NCBI RefSeq assembly: GCF_014638745.1
Contig: NZ_BMFO01000001.1
Coordinates: 534,591 to 598,590, forward strand
Origin: Arenimonas maotaiensis
Lineage (GTDB): Bacteria > Pseudomonadota > Gammaproteobacteria > Xanthomonadales > Xanthomonadaceae
DNA: 64,000 nucleotides
Reading direction: 5' to 3'
Shown one piece after another: positions 33,915 to 42,672 of the stretch. Within the stretch, counting starts at the first letter, position 1; each line of letters begins with the position of its first letter. Position numbers and translations under genes: made by a program. The notes below the pieces were generated by a model. It was not told where the DNA came from and did no database searches. It saw nothing but the letters and a program-made list of their open reading frames with translations.

Positions 33915-35150
33915 TCATTCTTCGGTAACGGATTTTTCCGGCGCGGGAGACATGCGGACCGCGTCCAGCCAAAGCGTGCCGTTAATCACGGTTTCGGCCG
34001 GAATCCGGGCTGGAATGGTCAGCAGCAGGCGCTGGCCGGGGCAATCGGCCGGTATCTCGAGGTCTACGGTTTCCTCGCGCCAGTCGAAACGGCCCTGCAT
34101 CGGCGCCGATTCGGCCAGCACCCGGCCCCGCGGTTCGCACAACACCCGCCAGACCAGGCCGCGCGGCGTATCCAAGCGGTCGGCGCGGGCGCGCCAAGCC
34201 AGCTGCCAGCGGCCCGGCGGCAGGGCCAAAGCCTGCCACAGGTGCGCGAACGGCGTGCGCCGGCCCTCGAACTGCACCATGTACGAGTTCTGCCCGACGC
34301 TGCCGCGGGTGGCGCTCCAATAGGCCTGGGCGCCGGCCAGCGGCGGCGTGTTCCAGGCGAACGGGCCGGCCTGCAGCTCCTGTTCCAGTTCGAAACCGCC
34401 GTCGAACACGTTGCCGAGATAATCGCGCTGGGCCTCGGGAATCAACCCGACCCAGGTCAGGTAGGCCTGCGCGTGCCGGTTCTCGGCGCGCAGACGGGCC
34501 AGCCAGGGCTGCAGTTCGCGCAAGGCGTTCTCGCCGCGCAGCGGGCCGAACACCGGCGCCAAGGCCTCGCTCGGGTAGCCGGATTTGGCCAGGCCGGCCA
34601 GAAACCCGGCACGCCAGGGCGGCTGCCGGTTCAGGGTCTCGACCACGGCGGTCTGCGCCAGCGGGTTGGCCGCCAGCAGGTCCAGCTGCGGCTGCAGGGC
34701 CGGCAGCAGATCGGGTTTCAGGCGCAGGATGGCGTCCAGCTGCGCCATGGCATCCGTCGCATCGCGATCGTTCAACGCGTGCTGCAGCAGCCAAAACCGG
34801 GTCGGCAGATCGCGCGGCGCCAGACGCACGGCTTGGCGGTACAAGGCCAACGCGTCATCGGCGCGGCCTTCGGCCTCGGCCGCCTGCGCCAGCACCCGCA
34901 GCGGCTGGCCGTCGAGCGGATTGGCGCGCAGGGCGCGGCGGGCGCTGTCGGCGGCGGAGGCCCAATCGCCCTGCTCGGCTTGGCCTTGCGCCAGTCGGCT
35001 CAGGGCTTCCGGATGATCGGCGCGCCAGGCCAGCGCGCGTTCGGGCTGGCTGCGCGCGTAGTGCTCGGCCATGGCCAGCGACAGCACGCGCCAACCGAGC
35101 ACGGCCAGCAGGATCGACACGGCGACAAGCCAGACGGTTCGACGCGACAT
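33915..35150 (-). CDS. TPR protein with C-terminal jelly-roll-like module
   Basis: A 411-residue protein, last gene of the manC-wza-wzc operon. A single N-terminal membrane anchor (VWLVAVSILLAVLGWRVLSLA) places the rest in the periplasm. Residues 35-150 hold tetratricopeptide repeats (HPEALSRLAQGQAEQGDWAS, NPLDGQPLRVLAQAAEAEGR). The last 150 residues (VFDGGFELEQELQAGPFAWN, PPGRWQLAWRARADRLDT, GTLWLDAVRM) look like a beta-sandwich carbohydrate-binding module. ATG 35150 follows the J-domain stop codon by two bases. It may act as a periplasmic scaffold that touches the nascent polymer. Family not recognised beyond these parts. Confidence 0.72.
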   Translation of the reverse strand: MSRRTVWLVAVSILLAVLGWRVLSLAMAEHYARSQPERALAWRADHPEALSRLAQGQAEQGDWASAADSARRALRANPLDGQPLRVLAQAAEAEGRADDALALYRQAVRLAPRDLPTRFWLLQHALNDRDATDAMAQLDAILRLKPDLLPALQPQLDLLAANPLAQTAVVETLNRQPPWRAGFLAGLAKSGYPSEALAPVFGPLRGENALRELQPWLARLRAENRHAQAYLTWVGLIPEAQRDYLGNVFDGGFELEQELQAGPFAWNTPPLAGAQAYWSATRGSVGQNSYMVQFEGRRTPFAHLWQALALPPGRWQLAWRARADRLDTPRGLVWRVLCEPRGRVLAESAPMQGRFDWREETVDLEIPADCPGQRLLLTIPARIPAETVINGTLWLDAVRMSPAPEKSVTEE

Positions 35151-35152
35151 GC

Positions 35153-36298
35153 TCACTCCAGCAACAGGTATTGCACGATGCGCGGCCGGCCGTCTTCCAG
35201 CGCCAAGGCCAGTTCCAGCCCGCCCTGCTGCGCGGTCGGGGCGCGCGCGGCACCAAACCCGAGTTCGGCGCGGTAGCGCAGGCGCACGCTCAGGGTGTCG
35301 TCGCCCGGTCGCCAACGCGCCTGGCTGAAGGCGATCTCGCGGTGGCGGGTGCGTTGGAACAGGCGGCGGTAATCGCGGCGGATGTCGGCCACGTCGCCGC
35401 GGCCGTTGCTGGCCTCCGCGCTGAACAAGGCCATGAACGCGGCCAGATCGCCGTCGGCGTAACGCTGTTCGAACTCGCGCAACAGCGCTTCGCCCTGCGC
35501 ACGCGCCGGCGCCCGGGCGTTCGGCTCACTCGCCGCCAAAGCGACCGGCTCGGCCGCGACCGATACCGCCGGCGCACTGATCGGCGGAGCGGGCGGTTCC
35601 GCCGCACGCATCGCCGGTTCAGCCGGCGCAGAGGCCACGGCCGCGGATACCGCACGCATGGCTTGGACCGGTGTGGCGGCGGGCGCGGTACTTGCCTTGA
35701 CGCCGGCGACGGTCGCCGGTTCCGGCGCCCACAGCGGCAGGTTCTGCGGCGCAATGGCCGGTGCGCCCTCGCCGGCCGATACCACCGGGCCGGGCAACGC
35801 GGATTCGGGATAGACCTGATCCTGCGGCCACAGCGACAGCGCCAGCAACAGCACGCCGGCCGCCAACAGGCCGGCCAGAAACAGCGGGAAGCGGCTGCGC
35901 GCACGCGGCGGCATCGGCGGCGGCGCATGACGCGGCACCGGCACCGGCAAGGCCCCGGCCTTCAGCGCCTGCCAGGCGGCGTTGACGCGCTCGGCCAACA
36001 CCCGCGCCTCGGGATTACGGTCGGGGTGCAGCCACTTGATCAGCAGCCGGTGGTGCTCCTTGGCCAGCGCCGGATCGGCGCCGGGCGCCAGGCCCAAGCA
36101 GCGCCAGGGCGGACTGCCGGCATACAGGCAGACCGCCTGCAGATAGGCGCCGGCGGTGTCGGCCTCGGCTCCGTCGGCCGAGGCCAGCCGGATCAAGGCG
36201 GTCATGCCCTCGGGCAGCCGCGCGGCACGCAGGGCGAACAGGGTCTCGGGCGCGTCCTGCAGCGCCCTCGCCTGCTGCCATGCGGCCCCGTCGATCAT
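35153..36298 (-). CDS. J-domain membrane protein with NTF2-like C-terminus
   Basis: A 381-residue protein overlapping the wzc stop codon by four bases (ATGA). Residues about 60-115 form a J domain with the diagnostic HPD (LLIKWLHPDRNPEARVLAER), so it should recruit and stimulate a DnaK-type Hsp70 in the cytoplasm. A Pro/Arg-rich hinge leads to one transmembrane helix (FPLFLAGLLAAGVLLLALSL), a long Ala/Pro-rich periplasmic linker (about 165-270), and an NTF2-like domain (ALLREFEQRYADGDLAAFMA to RIVQYLLLE). Such a link between a chaperone partner and a polysaccharide export operon is unusual. Function is inference. Confidence 0.78.
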   Translation of the reverse strand: MIDGAAWQQARALQDAPETLFALRAARLPEGMTALIRLASADGAEADTAGAYLQAVCLYAGSPPWRCLGLAPGADPALAKEHHRLLIKWLHPDRNPEARVLAERVNAAWQALKAGALPVPVPRHAPPPMPPRARSRFPLFLAGLLAAGVLLLALSLWPQDQVYPESALPGPVVSAGEGAPAIAPQNLPLWAPEPATVAGVKASTAPAATPVQAMRAVSAAVASAPAEPAMRAAEPPAPPISAPAVSVAAEPVALAASEPNARAPARAQGEALLREFEQRYADGDLAAFMALFSAEASNGRGDVADIRRDYRRLFQRTRHREIAFSQARWRPGDDTLSVRLRYRAELGFGAARAPTAQQGGLELALALEDGRPRIVQYLLLE

Positions 36299-38592
36299 CG
36301 CGTCAGTTTCTTGGTGTCCGTGGTGCCGTAGCTGTAATAGCTGTAGGAGCCGTATCCGGCGCCGTAGCCGTAGCCGTAGGCGGCGTGCTTGCTCTGGAAC
36401 TTGTTGATCAGCACGCCGACCAGGCGCGCACGCGCGGCCTGCAGGCGCTTGACCGCGTTGACCGCCAGCAGCTTGCGGGTGCCGCCGGCCTCGACCACCA
36501 GCAGCACTCCATCGACCGTGGAGGCCAGGATCGGCGCGTCGGCCAGGCCCATCACCGGCGGACCGTCGATGATGACCTGGTCGAAGTGCGCCAGGCCGTA
36601 CTCGATCAACGCGCGCATGGCGTCGTCGTGCAGCAGTTCGGCCGGGTTCGGCGGCAGCGGACCGGTGGTGACCACCGACACGCCCGGGGTGTCGCTTTCG
36701 CGGATGATGTCGGCGATGGCCAGCGCACCGGCCAGGTAATTGCTCAGGCCGATGTCGTTGTCGAGGCCGGCCTTTTTGTGCAGCGAGGGCTTGCGCATGT
36801 CGGAGTCGATCAGCAGCACGCGCTTGCCGATTTGGCCGAATTTGCGCGACAGGGTCAACGCCGCGGTCGACTTGCCCTCGCCCGGCGAGGCGCTGGTGAT
36901 CAACAGGCTGCGCGGCACGCCGTGGCTGGTGGCGAACTGCAGCGCGGTGCGCACCGAGCGGTAGGCTTCGGCGAAGGCCGAGCGCGGATCGCGCAGCGCC
37001 GACTCGACGCTGTCGCCGTCCTTGATCTTCGGGATCACGCCCAGCACCGGCAAGGCCAGGCGCTTCTCGACGTCGTCCGGGTTCTTCAGGGTGTCGTCCA
37101 GGTATTCCAGCAGCAGCGCCAGCAGCACGCCCAGCACCAGGCCCAGGAACAGCGCCACCGCCAGATTCAGCGGGATGTTCGGCCGGTATTTGCCGGCATT
37201 GACCGCCTCGTCGACGATCAGCACGTTGTTCAGGCCGACGCCGGCGGCGATGCCGATCTCCTTGTAGCGCTGCAGGGTAGCCTCGTACAGCTGGCGGTTG
37301 GTGTCGACCTCGCGTTTGTAGATGTCGTACTGGATCGAACGGCTCTTCAGGTCCAGCGCCTCGCCTTTCAGCGAGCGGATCTGTTCGGCGATCATCGCCT
37401 CGTTCTGCTGCGCGGCCTCGTACTCGGCGCGGATGGCCGACTTGATGGCGGCGATCTCCTGCGCGATCTGGCGGTCGAGCTCGTCGATCTGCGATTTCAG
37501 CTGCACCATGGCCGGATAGGCCGGCTTGAACTGGCTGAGCTTGTTCTGGTATTCGGTGGTCAGCTCGGCGCGCTTCTCCTGCAAGGTGCGCACGATCGAA
37601 TTGCCGCCGGCCTCGCCGAAGGTGACCATGCCGACGCTACTCTGCGCCTGCTGCCATTTCGACTGGGCGCGGATGCGTTCTTCCTTGGCCTTGCCGAGCG
37701 CGGCGTTGAGCGCGCCCAGGTTCTGCTCGGGCAGGCTGCCGGCGTTCTCGCCGCCGGTGCCGACGATCTGCTCCTGCGCCGCGAACCGCACCAGCTGCGC
37801 CTCGGAATCCTCGAGCTTGATCTTCAGCTGCTTGAGCTGGTCTTCCAGATAGGACTTGGCGTAGCTGGAGGTCTCGAAGCGCGCCTCCAGGTTGCGGTTC
37901 TGGTAGGCCGCGGCCAAGGCGTTGGCGGCCAGGATGGCGAAGGCCGGGTCGGTGCTGTTGTAGTGGATCTTCACCAAGCGGGTATTGCGCACCGGCTCGA
38001 TGCTGTAACCGTCCTGGAAGCGCGCGACGCGTTCAAGCGACTGTTTCTTCTGCTGCGCCGGACTCGGCTTGGCCTCCTCGGACCCGTCGTCGCCCAAGCC
38101 GATCCAGGACTTGATCTGTCCGCCGGCCGACGGCTGGAATACCTGCGCGAAACGCTTCTTGTCCTGGTAGCCGATGTCGCTCAACACCCGCGAGGCCAAC
38201 TCGCGGCTCTGCAGCAACTGGTATTGGGTGTTCAGATAGTTCGGGTCGTTCATCATCCCGGCCATCGGGTTCTGGTCATCGCCGGTGACGTTCATCAGCT
38301 CGCGGTCGATCTGCACCGAGCTGGTGGCGCGGTACACCGGGGTGATCAGCAGGGAGGCCACCAGCGCGGCCACGAACACCAGGCCGACGCAGGCGGCGAT
38401 GGTCCAGCGGCGCTTGAGCAGGATATGCCACAGGCCCAGCAGGTCGATGTTGAACTCGTCGCTATCGGCGGCGGCCTGCGGCTGCAGCTCGGTGCTCAGT
38501 ACGCCGGCTTGGCGCAACGCCAGGGTGCGCTGCACCGGCTCGGGCTGCGGCACCAGACCGGCGTTCGGGGTGTTCGGGGTGTCTTGGCTCAC
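36295..38592 (-). CDS. wzc: Polysaccharide co-polymerase / tyrosine autokinase (Wzc)
   Basis: A 765-residue inner-membrane BY-kinase controlling chain length and export with Wza. GTG 38592 is preferred because AAGGA lies nine bases before it; the TTG at 38601 directly abuts that sequence. The Wzz domain and first membrane helix (residues about 30-85), a long periplasmic coiled-coil (about 180-430), the second helix (LNLAVALFLGLVLGVLLALL) and the kinase domain follow in order. Walker A is SASPGEGKST, Walker A' is VLLIDSDMRKPS, Walker B is QVIIDGPP. The C-terminal tail between about 739 and 756 contains eight tyrosines in Gly/Ser context, the expected autophosphorylation cluster. Confidence 0.95.
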   Translation of the reverse strand: MSQDTPNTPNAGLVPQPEPVQRTLALRQAGVLSTELQPQAAADSDEFNIDLLGLWHILLKRRWTIAACVGLVFVAALVASLLITPVYRATSSVQIDRELMNVTGDDQNPMAGMMNDPNYLNTQYQLLQSRELASRVLSDIGYQDKKRFAQVFQPSAGGQIKSWIGLGDDGSEEAKPSPAQQKKQSLERVARFQDGYSIEPVRNTRLVKIHYNSTDPAFAILAANALAAAYQNRNLEARFETSSYAKSYLEDQLKQLKIKLEDSEAQLVRFAAQEQIVGTGGENAGSLPEQNLGALNAALGKAKEERIRAQSKWQQAQSSVGMVTFGEAGGNSIVRTLQEKRAELTTEYQNKLSQFKPAYPAMVQLKSQIDELDRQIAQEIAAIKSAIRAEYEAAQQNEAMIAEQIRSLKGEALDLKSRSIQYDIYKREVDTNRQLYEATLQRYKEIGIAAGVGLNNVLIVDEAVNAGKYRPNIPLNLAVALFLGLVLGVLLALLLEYLDDTLKNPDDVEKRLALPVLGVIPKIKDGDSVESALRDPRSAFAEAYRSVRTALQFATSHGVPRSLLITSASPGEGKSTAALTLSRKFGQIGKRVLLIDSDMRKPSLHKKAGLDNDIGLSNYLAGALAIADIIRESDTPGVSVVTTGPLPPNPAELLHDDAMRALIEYGLAHFDQVIIDGPPVMGLADAPILASTVDGVLLVVEAGGTRKLLAVNAVKRLQAARARLVGVLINKFQSKHAAYGYGYGAGYGSYSYYSYGTTDTKKLTR

Positions 38593-38609
38593 AGAGGGCA
38601 ATCCTTGGC

Positions 38610-39344
38610 TTAATACAATACGAATGCGTTGACGATCGGGATGGACTGCAGGAAGCGCTTGAAGCCGCGCTTGGCCTTGGACTCGTTGACCACCACGATG
38701 TCGTCGCCGTAGATCTGCGGATCGGCGGCGGCGCCGTTGCGCACGTCCTGCAGGTTGAACTTGGCCACCATGCGCTGGCCGTTGACGGTGCGGAACACCA
38801 CCACCGCCTCGTCGTCGGCGACGTCGCTGTCGGTACCGCCGGCCAGGGCGATGGCCTGCAGCAGCGAGGTCTGGCCGGTGATCGGATAGATGCCGGCCTT
38901 CTTCACCGCGCCTTCGACGGTGACGCGCTGGCTGGTGAATTCCTTGATGAACACGGTGACCTGCGGATTCTGCAGATAGGTCTTGCCGAGTTTTTCGGCG
39001 ATCTCGGTTTCCAGCTCCAGCACGGTCTTGCCGCCGGCCTGCACCACGCCGATCAGCGGCAGCGAGATCTGGCCGGTGGCGTTGACCCGCAGTTCGCGCT
39101 CCAGCTCCTCGTTCATGAAGATCGAGACCTTCAGCAGGTCCTGCGGGCCGATGCGGTATTCGGATTTGCCGGTGTACTCGCCGGCGCGGGTGGTGCTGTC
39201 GGGCAGCCCCATGTCCTGTCCGGCGGCGACCGCCTGCGGCGCGGGGCCGGCCACGGGCGGCTCGGCGGCCGGGGCGCCGAGGGCGAGGAACAGGGTGGCG
39301 GCCAGGGCCGCGTGCAGGAATCGTTTCATGCGCATACTCATCAT
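38610..39344 (-). CDS. wza: Polysaccharide export protein (Wza/BexD family)
   Basis: A 244-residue periplasmic or outer-membrane protein with a signal peptide (cleavage near LALGAPAAE). It has the PF02563 polysaccharide export domain (YRIGPQDLLKVSIFMNEELE, GQISLPLIGVVQAGGKTVLE, LQNPQVTVFIKEFTSQRVTV) and an SLBB domain (VEGAVKKAGIYPITGQTSLL). Unlike E. coli Wza it has no lipobox Cys and is shorter, lacking the long C-terminal pore helix, so it may need a separate outer-membrane partner. The start lies among clustered ATG codons (39344, 39341, 39335, 39329); the first is taken. Confidence 0.92.
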   Translation of the reverse strand: MMSMRMKRFLHAALAATLFLALGAPAAEPPVAGPAPQAVAAGQDMGLPDSTTRAGEYTGKSEYRIGPQDLLKVSIFMNEELERELRVNATGQISLPLIGVVQAGGKTVLELETEIAEKLGKTYLQNPQVTVFIKEFTSQRVTVEGAVKKAGIYPITGQTSLLQAIALAGGTDSDVADDEAVVVFRTVNGQRMVAKFNLQDVRNGAAADPQIYGDDIVVVNESKAKRGFKRFLQSIPIVNAFVLY

Positions 39345-39345
39345 G

Positions 39346-40149
39346 TTAAGAGTGCCGTGGGCCGAACAGGGTGCGCCAGAACCCTTTGCCGGGCCGCGCG
39401 CCGGGCTTGGCGGCCGGCAGGGCCGGCAAGGCGCCCGGTGAGACATTATCGAGGATACCGCGCGGGCGTGTCAGCACCAGGTGCACGGCCTCGTCCGCGC
39501 CCAGGCGGCGGGCGGCGGCTTCGCGCGCTTCGGCCAGAAACGGCGGGCGGCGCTCGCTGTGGTGCGAATCGGTGGCCAGGATATGGCACAGGCCGTCGTC
39601 GAGGATGCGCTCGGCCCAGTACTGCGGGCGGCGGCCGAAACGGCCGGTCAAACTGCCGGCGGTGAGCTGGATCCAGGCGCCGGAGGCGACCATGCGCTGG
39701 AACGCCGGATAGTGGTCGTCGATCCAAGTCAGGCGCTCGGGATGGGTGATCACCGGCACGAAGCCGGCGGTCAGCAGGCTGAACACCGAATCCTCCAGCC
39801 GCGGCGGCGCCACATGGTGCGGCGGCTCGAACAGGAAATAGCGCGAGCCGTTCAGGGTCGGCACGCTGCCTGCCTTCAGCCGCGCCACCAGATCCGGCGC
39901 CAGATGGGTGTCGGCGCCCTCGACCAGTTCCAGCGCGATGCCCTCCTCGGCCAATACCTGCCGGAACGCGGTAATCGCGGCGCGGATGCCGTCGGCCTCG
40001 TTTTCGTACAGGCCAGGATAGATGTGCGGCGTGCAGGCGGTGACGCGGATGCCGTCGGCGACCGCGATGCGCGCCATCGCCAGCGACACCGCGAGCTCGC
40101 TCGGGCCGTCGTCGATGCCGGGCAGGATATGGCAGTGCAGGTCGATCAC
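39346..40149 (-). CDS. cpsB: PHP-family tyrosine-protein phosphatase (CpsB/Wzb function)
   Basis: A 267-residue metal-dependent phosphatase expected to remove phosphate from the Wzc tyrosine tail. The start is GTG 40149, overlapping the manC stop codon (GTGA), and yields the N-terminal metal motif DLHCHILPGIDDG. Other PHP-domain metal ligands are TPHIYPG, VEGADTHLAPDL, VITHPERL and ATDSHHSERRPP. The last 35 residues are Pro/Ala/Gly-rich. This replaces the low-molecular-weight phosphatase Wzb found in enterics. Confidence 0.93.
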   Translation of the reverse strand: MIDLHCHILPGIDDGPSELAVSLAMARIAVADGIRVTACTPHIYPGLYENEADGIRAAITAFRQVLAEEGIALELVEGADTHLAPDLVARLKAGSVPTLNGSRYFLFEPPHHVAPPRLEDSVFSLLTAGFVPVITHPERLTWIDDHYPAFQRMVASGAWIQLTAGSLTGRFGRRPQYWAERILDDGLCHILATDSHHSERRPPFLAEAREAAARRLGADEAVHLVLTRPRGILDNVSPGALPALPAAKPGARPGKGFWRTLFGPRHS

Positions 40150-41570
40150 GTCGCGCCCGGCTCCGGTGTGCGGCCGTACACGTCCTCGAAGCGCACGATG
40201 TCGTCTTCGCCCAAGTACGAACCCGACTGCACTTCGATCAGCTCCAGCGGAATAGTGCCCGGGTTCTCCAGCCGGTGCTTGCTGCCCAACGGGATGTAGG
40301 TGCTCTGGTTCTCCGACAGCAGGATCACGCGCTCGTCGCAGGTGACCCGCGCGGTGCCGCTGACCACGATCCAGTGCTCGGCGCGGTGATGGTGCATCTG
40401 CAGGCTGAGCGCGGCGCCGGGCTTGACCACGATGCGCTTGACCTGGAAGCGCGCGCCGGCGTCGACCGAATCGTAATTGCCCCAGGGCCGGAATACCTTG
40501 CGGTGCCAGGTCGCCTGCGGCCGGTTTTCGGCCTTCAGTTTCGCCACGATGGATTTGACGTCCTGCACCCGGTCCTTGTGCGCCACCAACACGGCGTCGT
40601 CGGTATCGACCACCACCACATTGTCCAGGCCCAGCAAGGCCAGCAGGCGCTTCTCGCCCATGGCCAGGGAGTTTTGGCAGTCGATGGCCAGCACGTCGCC
40701 ATGGTGGGCGTTGCCGGCGCCATCCTGTTCGGCCACCTGCCAGAGCGCCTGCCAGGAACCGACATCGCTCCAACCGACCGCCACCGGCAGGATGCGGCCC
40801 TCGGCGGTCTTCTCCATCACCGCGTAGTCGATCGAATCCGAGGCCATGGCCGAAAACGCGTCCGGGTCGAGGCGGATGAAGTCGGCGTCGCGCCGGGCGC
40901 GGGCCACGGCCGTTTCGGCCAGTTCCACCATCAGCGGATGCACCTGCGCCAGTTCATCGAGGTAGGCGCGGGCGCGGAACAGGAACATGCCCGAATTCCA
41001 GAAATAATCGCCGGAGGCGACGTAACCGGCGGCGGTGGCGGCGTCGGGTTTTTCCACGAAGCGTTCGATGGCGCGCACGCCCTCGCCCGGCGCGGCCTTG
41101 ATGTACCCGAAACCGGTTTCCGGCGCCTCCGGCACGATGCCGAAGGTGACCAGCCCGCCGTCGCGGGCGGCCGGCAACGCCTGGCGCACCGCGGCTTGGA
41201 AGGCCGGCACATCCGTAATGGCGTGGTCGGACGGCATCACCAGCAGCACGGCGTCGGGATCGGCGGCCAAGGCTTGGAACGCGGCGACCGCGATGGCCGG
41301 CGCGGTGTTGCGCCCGACCGGCTCCAGCAACAACGCCGACGGCGGCAGGCCGATGGCGTGCAACTGCTCGGCGACCAGGAACCGGTGCGCTTCGCCGGCG
41401 ACCACGATCGGGGCCACGGCGTCCAGGCCCTGCAGGCGCAGGGCGGTGGCCTGCAACAGCGAATGCTCGCCGATCACCGGCAGGAACTGCTTGGGATGGG
41501 CCTCGCGCGACAGCGGCCAAAGCCGGGTGCCGGAACCGCCCGAAAGGATGACCGGGGTGATCGATGCCAT
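40146..41570 (-). CDS. manC: Mannose-1-P guanylyltransferase / mannose-6-P isomerase
   Basis: A 474-residue bifunctional enzyme giving GDP-mannose (and isomerising fructose-6-P to mannose-6-P). ATG 41570 is chosen: GAGGG lies nine bases upstream and the longer frame begins only at the predicted transcription start. The N-terminal nucleotidyltransferase has ILSGGSGTRLWPLSRE, FVEKPDAATAAGYV and GWSDVGSW; the C-terminal type II isomerase has the cupin RPWGNYDSVD, QMHHHRAEHWIVVSGTARVT and the PLGSKHRLENPG block. First gene of the manC-cpsB-wza-wzc-J-TPR operon. It implies mannose, or a GDP-mannose-derived sugar, in this or another polymer. Confidence 0.95.
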   Translation of the reverse strand: MASITPVILSGGSGTRLWPLSREAHPKQFLPVIGEHSLLQATALRLQGLDAVAPIVVAGEAHRFLVAEQLHAIGLPPSALLLEPVGRNTAPAIAVAAFQALAADPDAVLLVMPSDHAITDVPAFQAAVRQALPAARDGGLVTFGIVPEAPETGFGYIKAAPGEGVRAIERFVEKPDAATAAGYVASGDYFWNSGMFLFRARAYLDELAQVHPLMVELAETAVARARRDADFIRLDPDAFSAMASDSIDYAVMEKTAEGRILPVAVGWSDVGSWQALWQVAEQDGAGNAHHGDVLAIDCQNSLAMGEKRLLALLGLDNVVVVDTDDAVLVAHKDRVQDVKSIVAKLKAENRPQATWHRKVFRPWGNYDSVDAGARFQVKRIVVKPGAALSLQMHHHRAEHWIVVSGTARVTCDERVILLSENQSTYIPLGSKHRLENPGTIPLELIEVQSGSYLGEDDIVRFEDVYGRTPEPGAT

Positions 41571-41612
41571 GGCTTGGAACCCTCGTACTTCACGTATCAT
41601 GTTCAACAGGCT

Positions 41613-41653
41613 ATTAAACCACCATTGCCGCCGCCTTCATACCAGAAAAATTC
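41613..41653 (-). promoter_or_regulatory. GAAWWWTTC-type promoter of the manC-wza-wzc operon
   Basis: Read on the minus strand: GAATTTTTC (41653-41645), three bases, TATGAA as weak -35, 17 bases, TTTAAT (41618-41613) as -10. The predicted start near 41606 gives a 36-base leader with GAGGG before ATG 41570. The motif also lies 17 bases before the divergent amgK start codon. Confidence 0.65.
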
Positions 41654-41670
41654 CGAGGACATCCCGCGAA

Positions 41671-42672
41671 ATGAGTTCTTCATCCCGCCCCGCGCAACGC
41701 CTGCTTTGGGCGCAGACCGTGCTCGCCGACCCGGCCCTGCAGTTGCACAGCGCCTCCTCGGACGCCAGTTTCCGCAGCTATTGGCGCGGCGAGAGCGGCG
41801 GCCGCACCTGGATCGTGATGGACGCGCCGCCGGACAAGGAAGACACCGGGCCCTGGCTGGCGATGGCCAAGCGCCTGACCGACGCCGGCCTGAACGCGCC
41901 GGCGGTGCGCGCGGTCGACGCCGACCGCGGCTTCGTGCTGATGAGCGATCTGGGCACCCGGCTATTTTTACCGGAACTGGATGAAGGCACGGTCGACACC
42001 CTGTACGGCCAGGCGTTGGACGCCCTGCTGCGCATGCAGACCCGCCTGCCCTGCGACGACCTGCCGCCGTATGACGAGGCGCGGCTGGTGGCCGAGATGG
42101 AACTGATGCCGACCTGGTTCTTCGAGCGCCATCTGGGCTTCACGCCGGGATGCGAACAGTGGGACGTGATCGAGTCGGCGTTCCGCGCGCTGGTGGATGC
42201 CGCCACGGCACAGACCGCGGTGTTCGTGCACCGCGATTACCATTCGCGCAACCTGTTGATCGGCGAGTCCGGCGACCCGGGCATCCTGGATTTCCAGGAC
42301 GCGGTGCGCGGCCCGATGACCTACGACCTGGTCTCGCTGCTGCGCGATTGCTACATCGAATGGCCGCAGGCGCGCGTCGAGGCCTGGGTGGAGGGCTACC
42401 GGCAACGCGCCGAAGCCGCCGGCCTGCGCACCGGCGACGCCGCCCGCTTTCTGCGCGCATTCGACCTGATGGGTCTGCAGCGGCACCTGAAAGTGCTCGG
42501 CATCTTCTGCCGCCTGTATTACCGCGACGCCAAGGCCGGCTATCTGAACGACCTGCCGCTGGTGTGGAAATACACCCGCGAGGTCGGCCGCCGCCATCCG
42601 GAAACCGCGGCCTTGATCGCGCTGATCGAACAGGCCATCGGCGACCGCGACATCCGCCTGCCGAGCGCCTGA
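41671..42672 (+). CDS. amgK: AmgK-type cell-wall sugar kinase (APH family)
   Basis: A 333-residue aminoglycoside-phosphotransferase-fold kinase. It shows SDASFRSYWR (nucleotide loop), VFVHRDYHSRNLLI with catalytic Asp, and GILDFQDAVRGPMTYDLVSLLRDCYI with the metal-binding Asp, as in AmgK, which phosphorylates the anomeric position of MurNAc/GlcNAc in peptidoglycan recycling. The murU start overlaps its stop codon by one base (TGATG), matching the known AmgK-MurU pair that bypasses de novo UDP-MurNAc synthesis and fosfomycin-sensitive MurA. It is the first gene of the conserved region to the right. Confidence 0.9.
   Translation: MSSSSRPAQRLLWAQTVLADPALQLHSASSDASFRSYWRGESGGRTWIVMDAPPDKEDTGPWLAMAKRLTDAGLNAPAVRAVDADRGFVLMSDLGTRLFLPELDEGTVDTLYGQALDALLRMQTRLPCDDLPPYDEARLVAEMELMPTWFFERHLGFTPGCEQWDVIESAFRALVDAATAQTAVFVHRDYHSRNLLIGESGDPGILDFQDAVRGPMTYDLVSLLRDCYIEWPQARVEAWVEGYRQRAEAAGLRTGDAARFLRAFDLMGLQRHLKVLGIFCRLYYRDAKAGYLNDLPLVWKYTREVGRRHPETAALIALIEQAIGDRDIRLPSA

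Noticed and set aside
36280-38613. Plus-strand frame of 777 codons opposite wzc
   Set aside because: Antisense shadow of wzc, whose Walker motifs and tyrosine tail are unmistakable.
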